Assembly: GCF_003987435.1 (NCBI RefSeq)
Contig: NZ_PIQG01000003.1
Coordinates: 124,001 to 188,000 of the forward strand
Reading direction: 5' to 3'
Length of the DNA: 64,000 nt
Source: Pseudidiomarina taiwanensis
GTDB taxonomy: Bacteria; Pseudomonadota; Gammaproteobacteria; Enterobacterales; Alteromonadaceae
A program made the translations under genes and the position numbers. Shown here one piece after another: positions 44,251 through 55,871 of this stretch. The notes beneath the pieces are model-generated. The model worked only from the letters and a program-made list of their open reading frames with translations, was not told the DNA's origin and searched no databases. The stretch's first letter is position 1. Every line of letters begins with the position of its first letter.

Positions 44251-46329
44251 ATGCGGACGAGTCTCAGTAAGATACCTTTGACCACCTTAAAAGGGGTGGG
44301 TGACAAAATGGCCGAGAAACTGGCTAAATTGGGGTTGGTCTCACTCCAAGATTTACTGCTTCATTTACCGCTACGATATGAAGATCGGTCTCGTATTTAC
44401 ACCATTGCTGATCTACCTCAAGGCGCGTCGGGCACGGTCGTTGCTGAGGTGGTCAAAGCTGAAGTGGTGTACGGCAAACGGCGCATGCTGAAAGTGCGCG
44501 TCAAAGATGCGAGCGCGATTATGACGCTGGTGTTTTTCCAATTCAGCGCAGCTCAATTAAAACAATTCAGTGCGGGGACGCAATTACAACTTTTCGGTGA
44601 GGCCCGCCGCGGTATGCAAGGCCTCGATATGGTCCATCCTGAGTATAAGGTGTTGTCAGGAGCGCTACCTGAGCTTGCTGAAACCACGTTAACACCGGTT
44701 TATCCGACCACTGAGGGGGTGCAGCAGACACTGTTGCGGAAACTCACAGAGCAAGCTTTAACTTACTTGAATCCGAGTGTGCTGCCTGAATTAGTGCCAG
44801 AATCACTGCGCACCGAGCGTATTGCCTTGGCGGATGCGATTCAACTACTGCATCGACCGCCTCTTGATGTCAGTCTTGAGCAACTGCAGTCGGGCCAGCA
44901 CCCAGCCCAACGGGCGCTTGCCACGGAAGAATTGCTTGCGCATCAATTAAGTCTGCTCAAGCTCCGCGCGCAAAAGCAGGCGCATGGCGCACATCCACTG
45001 CCTGGCTCGTCGACCTTGCAAGCACAGTTCTTAGCCTCGTTACCGTTTCAACCAACCGCAGCGCAGCAACGCGTGGTGCGGGAAATCCAGCAGGACTTGG
45101 CGCAGGCTATGCCGATGATGCGCTTGGTCCAGGGGGATGTCGGCTCGGGTAAAACCTTAGTTGCTGCCCTAGCTGCGCTCACTGCAATTGCCGAGGGCAA
45201 ACAAGTCGCTTTGATGGCACCGACAGAAATTCTCGCAGAGCAGCACGCGTTAACCTTTCGCCAATGGTTCGCGCCGCTGGGTATCGAAGTAGGTTGGTTA
45301 GCCGGCAAGCTCAAGGGGCAACAGCGACAGCAGAGCCTTGCGAGCATTGCCGATGGCTCAGCTATGCTAGTCGTCGGCACCCATGCGCTATTTCAAGCTG
45401 AGGTGCGCTATCACGATTTAGCCTTAGTGATTATTGATGAGCAGCACCGCTTTGGTGTGCACCAGCGGCTGGAGTTGCGCGAGAAGGGTGTTGCCGGTGG
45501 CACTTCACCGCATCAATTGATTATGACCGCAACGCCCATTCCGCGGACCTTGGCGATGACCGCTTATGCCGATTTAGCCACATCAGTGATTGACGAGCTA
45601 CCACCCGGACGGACTCCGGTGACGACGGTTGCCATCCCCGATAGTCGCCGCGAACAAGTGATCCAGAGAGTCTATCAAGTCTGTACTGAAGAGCAGCGGC
45701 AAGCCTATTGGGTCTGTACCTTGATTGAAGAATCAGAGGCATTGCAATGCCAAGCGGCAGAGGATGCTGCGGCGGAGTTGGCAGCGGCGTTACCGGACTT
45801 ACGCATCGGATTAGTTCATGGGCGCTTGAAAGCAGCCGAAAAAGACGCAGTGATGCAGGCGTTTAAAGCGCATGAGCTCGATTTGTTGGTGGCGACAACT
45901 GTGATTGAAGTCGGTGTCGATGTTCCCAATGCCAGTTTAATGATCATCGAAAATCCAGAGCGACTTGGCCTGTCTCAATTGCACCAGTTGCGTGGACGAG
46001 TTGGGCGTGGGGCCGTCGCCAGCCATTGCGTATTGTTGTATCACGCGCCGCTTTCGAAAACCGCAACTCAACGTTTAGCGGTATTGCGAGAAAGTAATGA
46101 CGGCTTTGTGATTGCGCAGCGCGATCTTGAATTACGCGGACCAGGTGAGCTATTGGGTCAAAAGCAAACGGGCTTAACCGGAATGAAGGTTGCTGATTTA
46201 GTCAAACATGCCGACTTAATCGAGACCGTACAGCGGTTAGGGCAGGAATTATGGCAGCGATCACCACAACAGGCAGAGGCCATCATTGAACGCTGGCTAC
46301 CAAGGCGAGATCACTACGCCCAAGCCTGA
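44251..46329 (+). CDS. recG: ATP-dependent DNA helicase RecG
   Basis: A 692-aa helicase, the normal RecG length. It has an N-terminal wedge/OB domain (LHLPLRYEDRS), Walker A QGDVGSGKTLVAALAA, DEQH box (IIDEQHRFGVHQR), TATPIPRTLAMT, and the C-terminal helicase motif QLRGRVGRG and TRG-like ELRGPGELLGQKQ. It remodels stalled replication forks and Holliday junctions. It begins at the base after the trmH stop, so the two are co-transcribed. Confidence 0.96.
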   Translation: MRTSLSKIPLTTLKGVGDKMAEKLAKLGLVSLQDLLLHLPLRYEDRSRIYTIADLPQGASGTVVAEVVKAEVVYGKRRMLKVRVKDASAIMTLVFFQFSAAQLKQFSAGTQLQLFGEARRGMQGLDMVHPEYKVLSGALPELAETTLTPVYPTTEGVQQTLLRKLTEQALTYLNPSVLPELVPESLRTERIALADAIQLLHRPPLDVSLEQLQSGQHPAQRALATEELLAHQLSLLKLRAQKQAHGAHPLPGSSTLQAQFLASLPFQPTAAQQRVVREIQQDLAQAMPMMRLVQGDVGSGKTLVAALAALTAIAEGKQVALMAPTEILAEQHALTFRQWFAPLGIEVGWLAGKLKGQQRQQSLASIADGSAMLVVGTHALFQAEVRYHDLALVIIDEQHRFGVHQRLELREKGVAGGTSPHQLIMTATPIPRTLAMTAYADLATSVIDELPPGRTPVTTVAIPDSRREQVIQRVYQVCTEEQRQAYWVCTLIEESEALQCQAAEDAAAELAAALPDLRIGLVHGRLKAAEKDAVMQAFKAHELDLLVATTVIEVGVDVPNASLMIIENPERLGLSQLHQLRGRVGRGAVASHCVLLYHAPLSKTATQRLAVLRESNDGFVIAQRDLELRGPGELLGQKQTGLTGMKVADLVKHADLIETVQRLGQELWQRSPQQAEAIIERWLPRRDHYAQA

Positions 46330-46393
46330 TTTCGTAGTACACTCTACAACCATGATTGAGCGATAAAGCAGAATAGGTAGTAAAGGCCATCTT

Positions 46394-47146
46394 ATGAGCG
46401 ATGCGAAAGACACCATTGATTTTGGTTACAAGCAAGTCAAAAAAGAAGAGAAGCAGGGCTTAGTCGCCAATGTTTTCAACTCAGTAGCACAAAAATATGA
46501 CGTCATGAACGACGTCATGTCATTCGGTATTCATCGTTTGTGGAAGCGCTATACGATTGATTGTAGTGGTGTTCGACCTGGCATGCGGGTGCTTGATTTA
46601 GCCGGTGGGACGGGTGATTTAACCGCCGCCTTTTCGCGCCGAGTCGGGCCTACCGGTGAAGTAGTGCTATCGGACATTAACCAAGCCATGTTGGATGTTG
46701 GGCGCGATAAGTTGCGCAATAAAGGCATCGTCGGCAATGTCACCTATCAGCAAGCAAACGCAGAAGAACTGCCGTTCGAATCAGATTCATTCGATATTAT
46801 TACCATTGCTTTTGGCTTGCGTAATGTGACCGATAAGCAAAAAGCATTGGAATCGATGTATCGGGTGTTGAAGCCAGGCGGTCGGTTGTTGGTACTTGAA
46901 TTCTCTAAACCCGTGCAGCCAATGTTATCGCAAGCTTACGATTTTTACTCGTTTAACGTCCTGCCGAAAATGGGACAGGTCATCGCTAACGATGCTGAAA
47001 GTTATCAATACTTAGCCGAGTCGATTCGGATGCATCCCGACCAAGATACGCTGAAAGGGATGATGGAGCAGGCGGGCTATGAGAATGTCAGCTATGACAA
47101 TTTAACCGGCGGTATCGTCGCATTGCATCGAGGGTTTAAGTTCTAA
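46394..47146 (+). CDS. ubiE: Ubiquinone/menaquinone biosynthesis C-methyltransferase
   Basis: A 250-aa class I SAM methyltransferase with the UbiE signatures [17 protein letters not shown] (about residues 36-52), [12 protein letters not shown], and [15 protein letters not shown], then [17 protein letters not shown]. It methylates the benzoquinol (and demethylmenaquinol) ring. It opens the conserved ubiE-ubiJ-ubiB cluster. Its stop overlaps the ubiJ ATG by one base (TAATG). Confidence 0.96.
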   Translation: MSDAKDTIDFGYKQVKKEEKQGLVANVFNSVAQKYDVMNDVMSFGIHRLWKRYTIDCSGVRPGMRVLDLAGGTGDLTAAFSRRVGPTGEVVLSDINQAMLDVGRDKLRNKGIVGNVTYQQANAEELPFESDSFDIITIAFGLRNVTDKQKALESMYRVLKPGGRLLVLEFSKPVQPMLSQAYDFYSFNVLPKMGQVIANDAESYQYLAESIRMHPDQDTLKGMMEQAGYENVSYDNLTGGIVALHRGFKF

Positions 47147-47751
47147 TGTTATGGACTGTGCTGCCGACCAGCCTAGCGGAACAACTTGCCAACAGCCTGC
47201 TGCAACTTGACGAGGGGTCAACGGAACGTCTTGCAAGCCTTGCCGGACGGCGTATTCGTCTGACCTTGGCAGAGCTCGGACAACCACTCACGATGACCGT
47301 GACAGAGTCCGAACTGTTATTAAGCTGGGTCGATCAGGAGGCGGTCGACTGCCACATAATGACGCGCCTAGCGGTTCTACCTGAACTGCGCGACCGCGCC
47401 AATATTACCCGTTTAATTAAAGCTGATGCGCTGGATATCGAGGGTGACCCCATGCTAGCGCAGCAGCTGAGTAAATTGTTTACTGAGCTTGATATTGATT
47501 GGCCAGAACAACTTTCACGCCGGATTGGTGATGTCCCGACCCAATTTTTACTGCAAGCTTGGCGGCGCTCGCGGCGCTGGTTCAATGAGGTAGCGACGGA
47601 CCAGCAACAATGGCTACGCGATGTGTTGATTGAAGAGAAAAAGCTTACTCCTAGTCGAACCGAATATGAATTATTCAGTGATGAAGTCCAACAGCTTCGC
47701 GCCGCAGTAGACCGGCTCGAACGCTCGCTGAGTCAGATCAGAGGTCGCTGA
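47146..47751 (+). CDS. ubiJ: Ubiquinone biosynthesis accessory factor UbiJ
   Basis: A 201-aa protein with an N-terminal SCP2-like lipid-binding domain (about 15-110) and a C-terminal helical, coiled-coil-like tail ([21 protein letters not shown]). UbiJ holds the hydrophobic ubiquinone intermediates in the soluble Ubi complex. Sequence conservation is low, so identification leans on its place between ubiE and ubiB, with one-base overlaps on both sides. Confidence 0.88.
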   Translation: MLWTVLPTSLAEQLANSLLQLDEGSTERLASLAGRRIRLTLAELGQPLTMTVTESELLLSWVDQEAVDCHIMTRLAVLPELRDRANITRLIKADALDIEGDPMLAQQLSKLFTELDIDWPEQLSRRIGDVPTQFLLQAWRRSRRWFNEVATDQQQWLRDVLIEEKKLTPSRTEYELFSDEVQQLRAAVDRLERSLSQIRGR

Positions 47752-49382
47752 TGCGGATCCAACGCTTATATAAAATTACCAAGACGTTTTTAAATTATGG
47801 TTTAGATCAGCTGATCCCTGCCCGCTGGTTACCCTGGTCGGTTCGAGTTGCGCGGGTGTTGCTGTTTTGGATGCCGAACAAGCACCGAGATAAATCAGAT
47901 GGAGTGAGGCTGCGCTTGGCCTTAGAGTCGCTTGGACCGGTTTGGGTGAAGTTCGGGCAAATGCTGTCGACCCGCCGTGATTTATTACCGCCAGACATCG
48001 CCAACGAGTTGGCGATGTTGCAGGACCGAGTGAAGCCGTTCCCAGGTGAGCGCGCGCAAGCACTAATTGAGCAAGCACTTGAGGTGCAAGATATCAGTGA
48101 GATTTTTGCTGATTTTGAGCAAACCCCATTGGCCTCAGCATCGATAGCCCAAGTGCACACTGCGACCTTAAAAGAAGGAGCAGATGCGGGGCAGCAGGTG
48201 GTGATTAAAGTCATTCGACCCGACATTCGTGGCGCCATTGATGCTGACTTAAAACTTATGGATACCCTAGCGGCCGTAGCGGCTAAACATTTGCCTGATG
48301 GGCGCCGCTTGCGTCCCGTTGAGGTTGTTGCGGAGTATCGAAAAACGTTGCTCGATGAGCTTGATTTGTTGCGTGAAGCGGCCAATGCAATGCAGTTACG
48401 ACGCAACTTTGAAGACTCTAAGCTGCTCTATATTCCGACCGTTTATGGTGATTACTCACGCAGCAACGTGATGGTGATGGAGCGTATCGACGGGATTGCC
48501 ATCAGTGACGTCGAGACTCTGAATGCCTACGGAGTTGATATGAAGCTGTTGGCTGAGCGTGGCGTCGAAGTCTTCTTTACCCAAGTCTTCCGCGATAGCT
48601 TCTTCCATGCCGATATGCATCCAGGCAATATTTTTGTGTCGAAACAGCACCCTCATGATCCGCAGTATTTGGGGATTGATTTCGGTATCATCGGTACCCT
48701 AAACCGGGAAGATAAGCGCTACTTGGCAGAAAACTTTCTCGCCTTTTTTAATCGCGATTATCGTAAAGTGGCAGAGTTGCATATCGACTCGGGTTGGGTC
48801 CCCGCGCACGTCAACGTCGAAGCGTTTGAGTCGGCGATTCGCACTGTTTGTGAGCCGATTTTCAATAAGCCATTAGCTGAGATTTCTTTTGGCCATGTAC
48901 TGGTGAACTTGTTTAATACAGCGCGGCGCTTTGAGATGGTTGTGCAACCGCAATTAGTGCTGTTGCAAAAGACCTTATTGTACGTTGAAGGTCTGGGCCG
49001 GACTTTATATCCACAGCTTGATTTGTGGGAGACCGCAAAGCCGTTCTTAGAGCGCTGGATGCAGGAGCAAGTGGGTTGGCGAGCAGTGGTCAACTCAGTG
49101 AAAGAAAATGCGCCATATTGGGCTGAAAAGTTGCCAGAAATGCCGACTCTGCTCTACGATTACTTGCAAGCGCAACAGCGTCAAGGACAGTGGCAACAGC
49201 AACTTGCGCAGCAGCTGCAACAACAGCAGCAGCGGCATAGTCGACGGCTTTGGTGGGGCATGATGAGTGCAGCTGGGGTATTATCGACCGCATTGTTTTG
49301 GACGAGTGGACAACCGCACAGTTTGACCGTAGCGACCGCAATCGCGACCATTGCTACAATTGTACTCAGTTGGCGCAACTAA
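47751..49382 (+). CDS. ubiB: Ubiquinone biosynthesis kinase-like protein UbiB
   Basis: A 543-aa ABC1/ADCK-family atypical kinase. The KxGQ motif is in [16 protein letters not shown], an Ala-rich nucleotide loop in ASASIAQVH, the catalytic region [10 protein letters not shown] and the DFG-like IDFGIIG. Two C-terminal TMs (about 495-540) follow a Gln-rich coiled stretch ([16 protein letters not shown]). It is an ATPase that helps extract coenzyme Q precursors from the membrane. It is coupled to ubiJ and followed by tatA. Confidence 0.95.
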   Translation: MRIQRLYKITKTFLNYGLDQLIPARWLPWSVRVARVLLFWMPNKHRDKSDGVRLRLALESLGPVWVKFGQMLSTRRDLLPPDIANELAMLQDRVKPFPGERAQALIEQALEVQDISEIFADFEQTPLASASIAQVHTATLKEGADAGQQVVIKVIRPDIRGAIDADLKLMDTLAAVAAKHLPDGRRLRPVEVVAEYRKTLLDELDLLREAANAMQLRRNFEDSKLLYIPTVYGDYSRSNVMVMERIDGIAISDVETLNAYGVDMKLLAERGVEVFFTQVFRDSFFHADMHPGNIFVSKQHPHDPQYLGIDFGIIGTLNREDKRYLAENFLAFFNRDYRKVAELHIDSGWVPAHVNVEAFESAIRTVCEPIFNKPLAEISFGHVLVNLFNTARRFEMVVQPQLVLLQKTLLYVEGLGRTLYPQLDLWETAKPFLERWMQEQVGWRAVVNSVKENAPYWAEKLPEMPTLLYDYLQAQQRQGQWQQQLAQQLQQQQQRHSRRLWWGMMSAAGVLSTALFWTSGQPHSLTVATAIATIATIVLSWRN

Positions 49383-49405
49383 TTTATTAACGAAGAGAGA
49401 CGAAT

Positions 49406-49612
49406 ATGGCACCCAGTTTTTGGCAACTTTTGATTGTATTGGTCATTGTCATCTTGATTTTCGGCACCAAGCGTTTGCGCAACATCGGCAGCGATCTTGG
49501 TTCTGCAGTGAAGGGCTTCAAAAAGTCCTCGCAGGCCGATGCGGATGAGTCAGACGAAGCCGCTGCTAACCTGCAAAACAAGCAAAGCTCGGACCAAGAA
49601 AAAGGTCAGTAA
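49406..49612 (+). CDS. tatA: Sec-independent protein translocase TatA
   Basis: A 68-aa protein with one N-terminal TM ([20 protein letters not shown]), the FGTKRL hinge, an amphipathic helix ([14 protein letters not shown]) and an acidic tail. It forms the oligomeric pore for folded, twin-arginine exported proteins. GAAGAGA precedes the ATG. It is 23 bases after ubiB and three bases before tatB. Confidence 0.95.
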   Translation: MAPSFWQLLIVLVIVILIFGTKRLRNIGSDLGSAVKGFKKSSQADADESDEAAANLQNKQSSDQEKGQ

Positions 49613-49615
49613 GAG

Positions 49616-49951
49616 ATGTTCGATATCGGCTTTTGGGAGCTGATTCTGATCGCTGTATTAGGCTTGTTGGTGCTCGGCCCTGAGCGCTTACCGGCGGCAT
49701 TGCGCAGCTTTCAGCGAATGCTTGCGGGAGTAAAAGCCTACGGCAGCAAAGTACAGGCGGAACTTAATCATGAGTTACGGATTAAGGAGCTGCATGACCA
49801 TCTCGCCCAAGCTGAGCAATTAAATCCAGAGCAACTCTCGCCAGAGTTACAGCGTTCAATTGCCGAACTAAAAAATGCCGCCGCAGCAGTGCAACGGCCC
49901 TATGCAAAAGCTCCTGATAACCCCTCGAAAGAGCCAAAAGATGGCGACTAG
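49616..49951 (+). CDS. tatB: Sec-independent protein translocase TatB
   Basis: A 111-aa protein starting MFDIGFWELILIAVLGLLVLGPERLP, with the TatB-specific Glu in the TM and the GPERLP hinge, then a long amphipathic helix and a charged tail. It works with TatC in recognition of twin-arginine signal peptides. It is shorter than E. coli TatB (171 aa). It overlaps tatC by 11 bases. Confidence 0.95.
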   Translation: MFDIGFWELILIAVLGLLVLGPERLPAALRSFQRMLAGVKAYGSKVQAELNHELRIKELHDHLAQAEQLNPEQLSPELQRSIAELKNAAAAVQRPYAKAPDNPSKEPKDGD

Positions 49952-50675
49952 TGGCAGCTTGTTAAGTCATTTGCTCGAACTGCGACAACGTTTGCTGCGC
50001 AGTATTTTGGCTATTTTAATTCTCTTTGCAGGCCTCGCGCTATTCGCGGATGAGCTTTATCAGCTTATCGCCGCACCTATGGTCGCCAGTTTGCCGCAAG
50101 GCAGTAGCATGATTGCCACCGACGTGGCGACGCCCTTTCTGACCCCATTCAAACTTGCTTTGGTTGCTGCTGTGGTCCTCGCTGTACCGTTTTGGTTATG
50201 GCAATTATGGAGTTTTATCGCACCCGGCTTATATCAACGTGAACGACGGCTGATTTGGCCCTTGATGCTGTCCAGTACCTTGTTATTCTATGTGGGGATT
50301 GGTTTTGCCTATTTTGTGGTGCTACCGCTGGCGTTACAGTTTTTGGCTGCAGCTGCACCGGAAGGGGTCACGGTGGCAACCGATATCGCCCGCTATCTTG
50401 ATTTTGTATTGGCAATATTTTTGGCATTTGGGGTTGCATTTGAAACACCAGTTGCGATCATCTTGTTGTGCTGGACGGGCGCAACCAGCGTTGCAAAATT
50501 GCGTGAGAAACGCCCTTATGTCATTGTAGGCGCGTTCGTGTTGGGGATGTTTTTAACCCCGCCAGATGTTATTTCGCAGACCCTTTTGGCCATACCAATT
50601 TGGCTGTTATTTGAACTTGGAGTGGTGATTGCTGGTCTATACCAACGAACCCCCAAAACTTTAGAACAGGATTAA
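49941..50675 (+). CDS. tatC: Sec-independent protein translocase TatC
   Basis: A 244-aa protein with six TMs. The N-terminal signal-binding site LLSHLLELRQRLLRS, the periplasmic loop FKLALVAAVVLAVPFWLWQ and LTPPDVISQ near TM5 are TatC hallmarks. I chose the ATG at 49941, inside the tatB end, since it starts directly before the conserved HLLELR region. It is the twin-arginine receptor of the Tat translocase. Confidence 0.95.
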   Translation: MATSGSLLSHLLELRQRLLRSILAILILFAGLALFADELYQLIAAPMVASLPQGSSMIATDVATPFLTPFKLALVAAVVLAVPFWLWQLWSFIAPGLYQRERRLIWPLMLSSTLLFYVGIGFAYFVVLPLALQFLAAAAPEGVTVATDIARYLDFVLAIFLAFGVAFETPVAIILLCWTGATSVAKLREKRPYVIVGAFVLGMFLTPPDVISQTLLAIPIWLLFELGVVIAGLYQRTPKTLEQD

Positions 50676-50681
50676 ACGAAA

Positions 50682-51164
50682 ATGGTGAAATGTGTAGTTC
50701 GCAGCAGCGTAGTCGGCATTGTTGCTGCCGCGGTTTTGATAAGTGGTGGCGTCTCTGCGCAGGCCGTTTCCACCGAGCAGTTAGCCGCATGTGCACAAGT
50801 TGAAAATCCACTGCAACGCTTGGTCTGCTACGACAAATTAGCTGCCGGTCAGGGTGTAACTGCAGCGACTGATGCGACCGCACCGCCGACTGCGAAACCC
50901 GAGAGCCAATTCGGTAAAGAGCACCTTGCTGAGGACAATGCGCAAGCGGATATGATTTATGTGGTGGTCGTAAATGCCCGCGAGGACGCCTATGGCAAAT
51001 GGGTACTCGAACTCGATAACGGTCAAAAATGGCGTCAAACTGACAGCCAGACGTTCCGCATTCAAGAAAATGAGGAATATTATATTGAGCGGGGTCTACT
51101 CAATAGTTTTTATTTAGGCCGTGAAGGGCAAAATCGCCGGATTCAAGTTCGTCGCGTCGATTAA
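50682..51164 (+). CDS. Exported protein of unknown function with an N-terminal CYDKLA motif
   Basis: A 160-aa protein with a signal peptide (cleavage about residue 26 after VSAQA). The start of the mature protein, LAACAQVENPLQRLVCYDKLAAG in order (given in part), has two Cys in the C-x(12)-C spacing common in small periplasmic proteins. The C-terminal part (GQKWRQTDSQTFRI ... GQNRRIQVRRVD) looks like a small beta-barrel. No function is known to me. It lies between tatC and tatD with gaps of six and two bases, so it is in the same transcript. Confidence 0.75.
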   Translation: MVKCVVRSSVVGIVAAAVLISGGVSAQAVSTEQLAACAQVENPLQRLVCYDKLAAGQGVTAATDATAPPTAKPESQFGKEHLAEDNAQADMIYVVVVNAREDAYGKWVLELDNGQKWRQTDSQTFRIQENEEYYIERGLLNSFYLGREGQNRRIQVRRVD

Positions 51165-51166
51165 AC

Positions 51167-51949
51167 ATGCCTGCTTGGTTCGATGCTGGGGTTAATTTAA
51201 CTCATCCACGCCTCGCTCATGATGTCACAGGCTATATTGAGCGAGCCGTGAGTGCCGGCGTTGAACGCATTCTGGTGATCGGCACCTCGGTTGCCGAAAG
51301 CCAAGCCGCGGTTGCCCTCTGTGAGCAATTTCCCGAGCATTTGTGGGCCACCGTCGGTGTTCATCCACATGATGCAGCCGCAGTTTCTAGCGATTATCTC
51401 AGTATTTTGCGCGACTTAGCGCAACACCACCAAGTCCGCGCCATCGGTGAGTGTGGGCTGGATTATCATCGCAATTTCTCGCCACCCGCCAAACAACGCG
51501 AGGTGTTTGCTGCTCAGCTTGAACTCGCCGCTGAGTTATCTATGCCGGTTTATTTACACGAGCGTGAGGCCTTAGCTGACCAGTTAGCCTTATTAAAAAG
51601 TGTTGGTGCGGACATTCCGCGGATATTGGTCCATTGCTTTACTGGCTCGGTTACGCAGCTGCACGCATATCGTGAGTTGGATGCCTATATCGGCATAACC
51701 GGTTGGGTCTGTGATGAGCGGCGTGGGCAAGATTTGCAACAGGCGTTACCCGCTATTCCTGCAAATCGATTGTTGCTTGAGACGGATGCCCCTTTTTTAC
51801 TGCCACGCACGATAAGGCCGCGACCACGCGATAACCATTCTGAGTTTCTTCCTGCAATTGCCGCAACCGTGGCGGCGCTGCGGCAACAAGATATAGCGAC
51901 ACTGCAACAACAATGCTGGGACAATACGCTAGAGTTTTTTGCGCGTTAA
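51167..51949 (+). CDS. tatD: TatD-family metal-dependent DNase
   Basis: A 260-aa TIM-barrel hydrolase. It has FDAGVNLTH at the start (as in E. coli TatD, where the first HxH is replaced by NLT), VGVHPHDAA, IGECGLDYHRNFSP, PVYLHEREA, VHCFTGS and LLETDAPFLLP. It acts as a 3'-5' exonuclease in DNA repair and quality control and is not needed for Tat export despite its place. It ends 66 bases before hemB. Confidence 0.93.
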   Translation: MPAWFDAGVNLTHPRLAHDVTGYIERAVSAGVERILVIGTSVAESQAAVALCEQFPEHLWATVGVHPHDAAAVSSDYLSILRDLAQHHQVRAIGECGLDYHRNFSPPAKQREVFAAQLELAAELSMPVYLHEREALADQLALLKSVGADIPRILVHCFTGSVTQLHAYRELDAYIGITGWVCDERRGQDLQQALPAIPANRLLLETDAPFLLPRTIRPRPRDNHSEFLPAIAATVAALRQQDIATLQQQCWDNTLEFFAR

Positions 51950-51963
51950 TTTGGTATTCTGTT

Positions 51964-52001
51964 CGTTATTCGTTATTCGTTATTCGTTATTCGTTATTCG
52001 T
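51964..52001 (+). repeat. Heptanucleotide tandem repeat (CGTTATT) upstream of hemB
   Basis: Five exact copies of CGTTATT lie at 51964-51998, followed by the partial copy CGT. They lie in the 66-base gap between tatD and hemB and end 15 bases before the hemB ATG, close to its ribosome binding site. Copy-number change by slipped replication would move promoter elements or alter the leader. Confidence 0.92.
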
Positions 52002-52003
52002 AG

Positions 52004-53936
<1,933 letters not shown>

Positions 53937-53940
<4 letters not shown>

Positions 53941-55217
53941 GAACGTTTCGCTCCGTGGCGGGTGTTGCCGCTACGCCGATTTTGGTTACTTCTACCGCCA
54001 CTGCGATTACCACCACGGCTACGACGCTGTGGGCGTGGAGCTTTTAAATCTTGCAGCAGCTGGTCAGGATTATACTTGGTCACTGGAATGGAGTGGCCAA
54101 TGTACTCTTCGATCGCAGGCAGATTATAAACGTATTCTTCGCAAGCAAGATTAATGGCAGCGCCACTTGCTCCAGCTCGCCCGGTACGGCCGATGCGATG
54201 CACATAATCCTCACAATCATCCGGCAAGTCATAGTTATAGACATGACTTACTTCGGGAATGTGAAGACCGCGGGCGGCAACGTCCGTCGCGACTAGAAAG
54301 TCCAGCTCGCCAGCGGTGAATTGCTCAAGGATCTTCAACCGTTTACGTTGCGGGACATCACCTGTCAGGAGACCCGCGCGATGACCATCTGCAAGCAACC
54401 ATTGATGCACTTTTTCGCAGGTATGCTTGGTGTTCGCAAACACAATCGCTTTTTCCGGCCAGTCCTCTTCGATCAAGGTCAGCAGTAACTTGATCTTGTC
54501 TTGTTTCGACGGGTAAAACAGCTCCTCGGTGATGCGGGCTCCGGTTTTTTGTAACGGCTCAACTTCAACTTTGGTTGGGCTATTCATGTGCTCGTACGCT
54601 AGTTCTTGTACCCGTTGTGAGAGAGTAGCTGAAAACAGCAAGCTCTGACGCTCTGCGGCAGCCGGCATACGGCGGAACATGTAGCGAATATCTTTGATGA
54701 AGCCCAAGTCAAACATGCGGTCGGCTTCGTCGAGGACCACGACATCGATTTTATCAAGCTGATAAACGCCTTGCTTGTAGTAATCGATGAGACGGCCGGT
54801 CGTACCAATTAGGATATCTACCCCATCATTTAAGGTTTGCCGTTGACTTTCATAGCCCTCGCCCCCATAAATGACACCGAGTTTCATATCGCAATGACTT
54901 GCGAGCAACTCAGCGTCGTTAGCGATCTGAATCGCTAATTCGCGCGTAGGAGCCATAATAATGGCACGCGGATAGGGTTTATCGCCTGCGCGTGGCTTAT
55001 TTAAGAGGGTCGTGAAGGTCGCAATCAGAAACGCTAAGGTCTTGCCCGTTCCTGTTTGCGCTTGGCCAGCGACATCGCGCCCCTGTAGCGCAATCGGCAG
55101 ACTCAACGCTTGGATCGGCGTGCAATATTCAAAGCCTGCATTTTCTAATGCAGATAATACCTGCGGATGCAGGTCGAGATCGGCGAAGCGTGTCTCTGTA
55201 AGATGTGTTTTACTCAT
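53937..55217 (-). CDS. rhlB: DEAD-box ATP-dependent RNA helicase RhlB
   Basis: A 426-aa helicase. It has the Q motif ([16 protein letters not shown]), Walker A AQTGTGKT, the DEAD box ([14 protein letters not shown]), SAT (FSATLS) and [10 protein letters not shown]. The C-terminal tail is Arg/Gly/Asn-rich ([19 protein letters not shown]), an RNA-binding extension. RhlB unwinds RNA for the RNase E degradosome. It is divergent from trxA, as in E. coli, where rhlB and trxA-rho are neighbours. Confidence 0.94.
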
Positions 55218-55255
55218 GGCGTAAGCATATCAGTTTGCGCTAACATTCAAAAACA

Positions 55256-55279
55256 GAAATAATAGGGTTTTATTATTTC
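55256..55279. repeat. AT-rich inverted repeat upstream of trxA
   Basis: The arms GAAATAATA (55256-55264) and TATTATTTC (55271-55279) have a six-base loop. The repeat lies between divergent rhlB and trxA, 28 bases before the trxA ATG. It could be an operator or a 5' stem in the trxA leader. Confidence 0.5.
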
Positions 55280-55306
55280 GGGCGAATTTCAGCAGCGGAG
55301 AGTATC

Positions 55307-55633
55307 ATGAGTGACAAAATTGTTCAGCTAAGTGACGAGAGTTTTGAAGCTGATGTCATTAATTCAGACAAACCAGTTTTAGTTGATTTTTGGGCAGAGT
55401 GGTGTGGCCCATGTAAAATGATCGCACCTATTTTAGACGAAATTGCGAATGAGTTTGGCGATCGCATCACAGTAGGGAAACTGAATGTCGACCATAACAG
55501 TGAAACTCCGCGCAAATTCGGTATTCGTGGTATCCCCACTTTGCTGTTGTTCAAAAATGGCGAAGTAGCAGGAACCAAAGTCGGTGCATTATCGAAAACT
55601 CAACTCGCTGAGTTTATCGAGCAAAGCCTGTAA
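55307..55633 (+). CDS. trxA: Thioredoxin 1
   Basis: A 108-aa thioredoxin with the WCGPC active site ([14 protein letters not shown], about residues 28-41), the cis-Pro in [11 protein letters not shown] and the full alpha/beta fold. It reduces protein disulfides in the cytoplasm. GGAGAG lies before the ATG. A strong intrinsic terminator follows the stop. Confidence 0.97.
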   Translation: MSDKIVQLSDESFEADVINSDKPVLVDFWAEWCGPCKMIAPILDEIANEFGDRITVGKLNVDHNSETPRKFGIRGIPTLLLFKNGEVAGTKVGALSKTQLAEFIEQSL

Positions 55634-55641
55634 ATCGCATC

Positions 55642-55679
55642 AAAAAGGTTGTTGTAAGCCACTTACAACAACCTTTTTT
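55642..55679 (+). terminator. Intrinsic terminator of trxA
   Basis: A long near-perfect stem of about 17 bp (AAAAAGGTTGTTGTAAG against CTTACAACAACCTTTTT) closes a three-base loop and is followed by a T-run. It separates trxA from rho, so rho must have its own promoter. Confidence 0.92.
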
Positions 55680-55871
55680 GCTGAAAAACTGGACGTATTC
55701 ACGTTTCAGTGGTACTTTTCAACCATAACTTTTCTCAGAGAAGCCCACCGACCGGCTTCGAGACATTAACACCTCTGTCGCACTCAACTCGCTCAGCGAA
55801 TAGTTACCTGAGTCTGACATGAACACGAACCTATTAACTTGAACGTATCAACAACAAACCAAAACCCCCCT
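55680..55871 (+). promoter_or_regulatory. rho leader region with C-rich, G-poor segments
   Basis: About 190 bases of non-coding leader between the trxA terminator and the rho ATG. Two stretches are rich in C and poor in G: about 55741-55800, and the last 25 bases, which end in a run of six C just before the ATG. That is the composition of Rho utilisation sites, and rho is autoregulated by attenuation in enterobacteria. No purine-rich ribosome binding site is visible at the usual distance. No convincing leader peptide was found. Confidence 0.5.

Noticed and set aside
50682-51164. Type VI secretion accessory protein
   Set aside because: The CYDKLA start resembles some secretion-associated proteins, but no T6SS gene lies in the window, so it is left as unknown.
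55584-55769. Short reading frame across the trxA end
   Set aside because: It overlaps trxA and runs through a strong terminator stem; no ribosome binding site or coding character.
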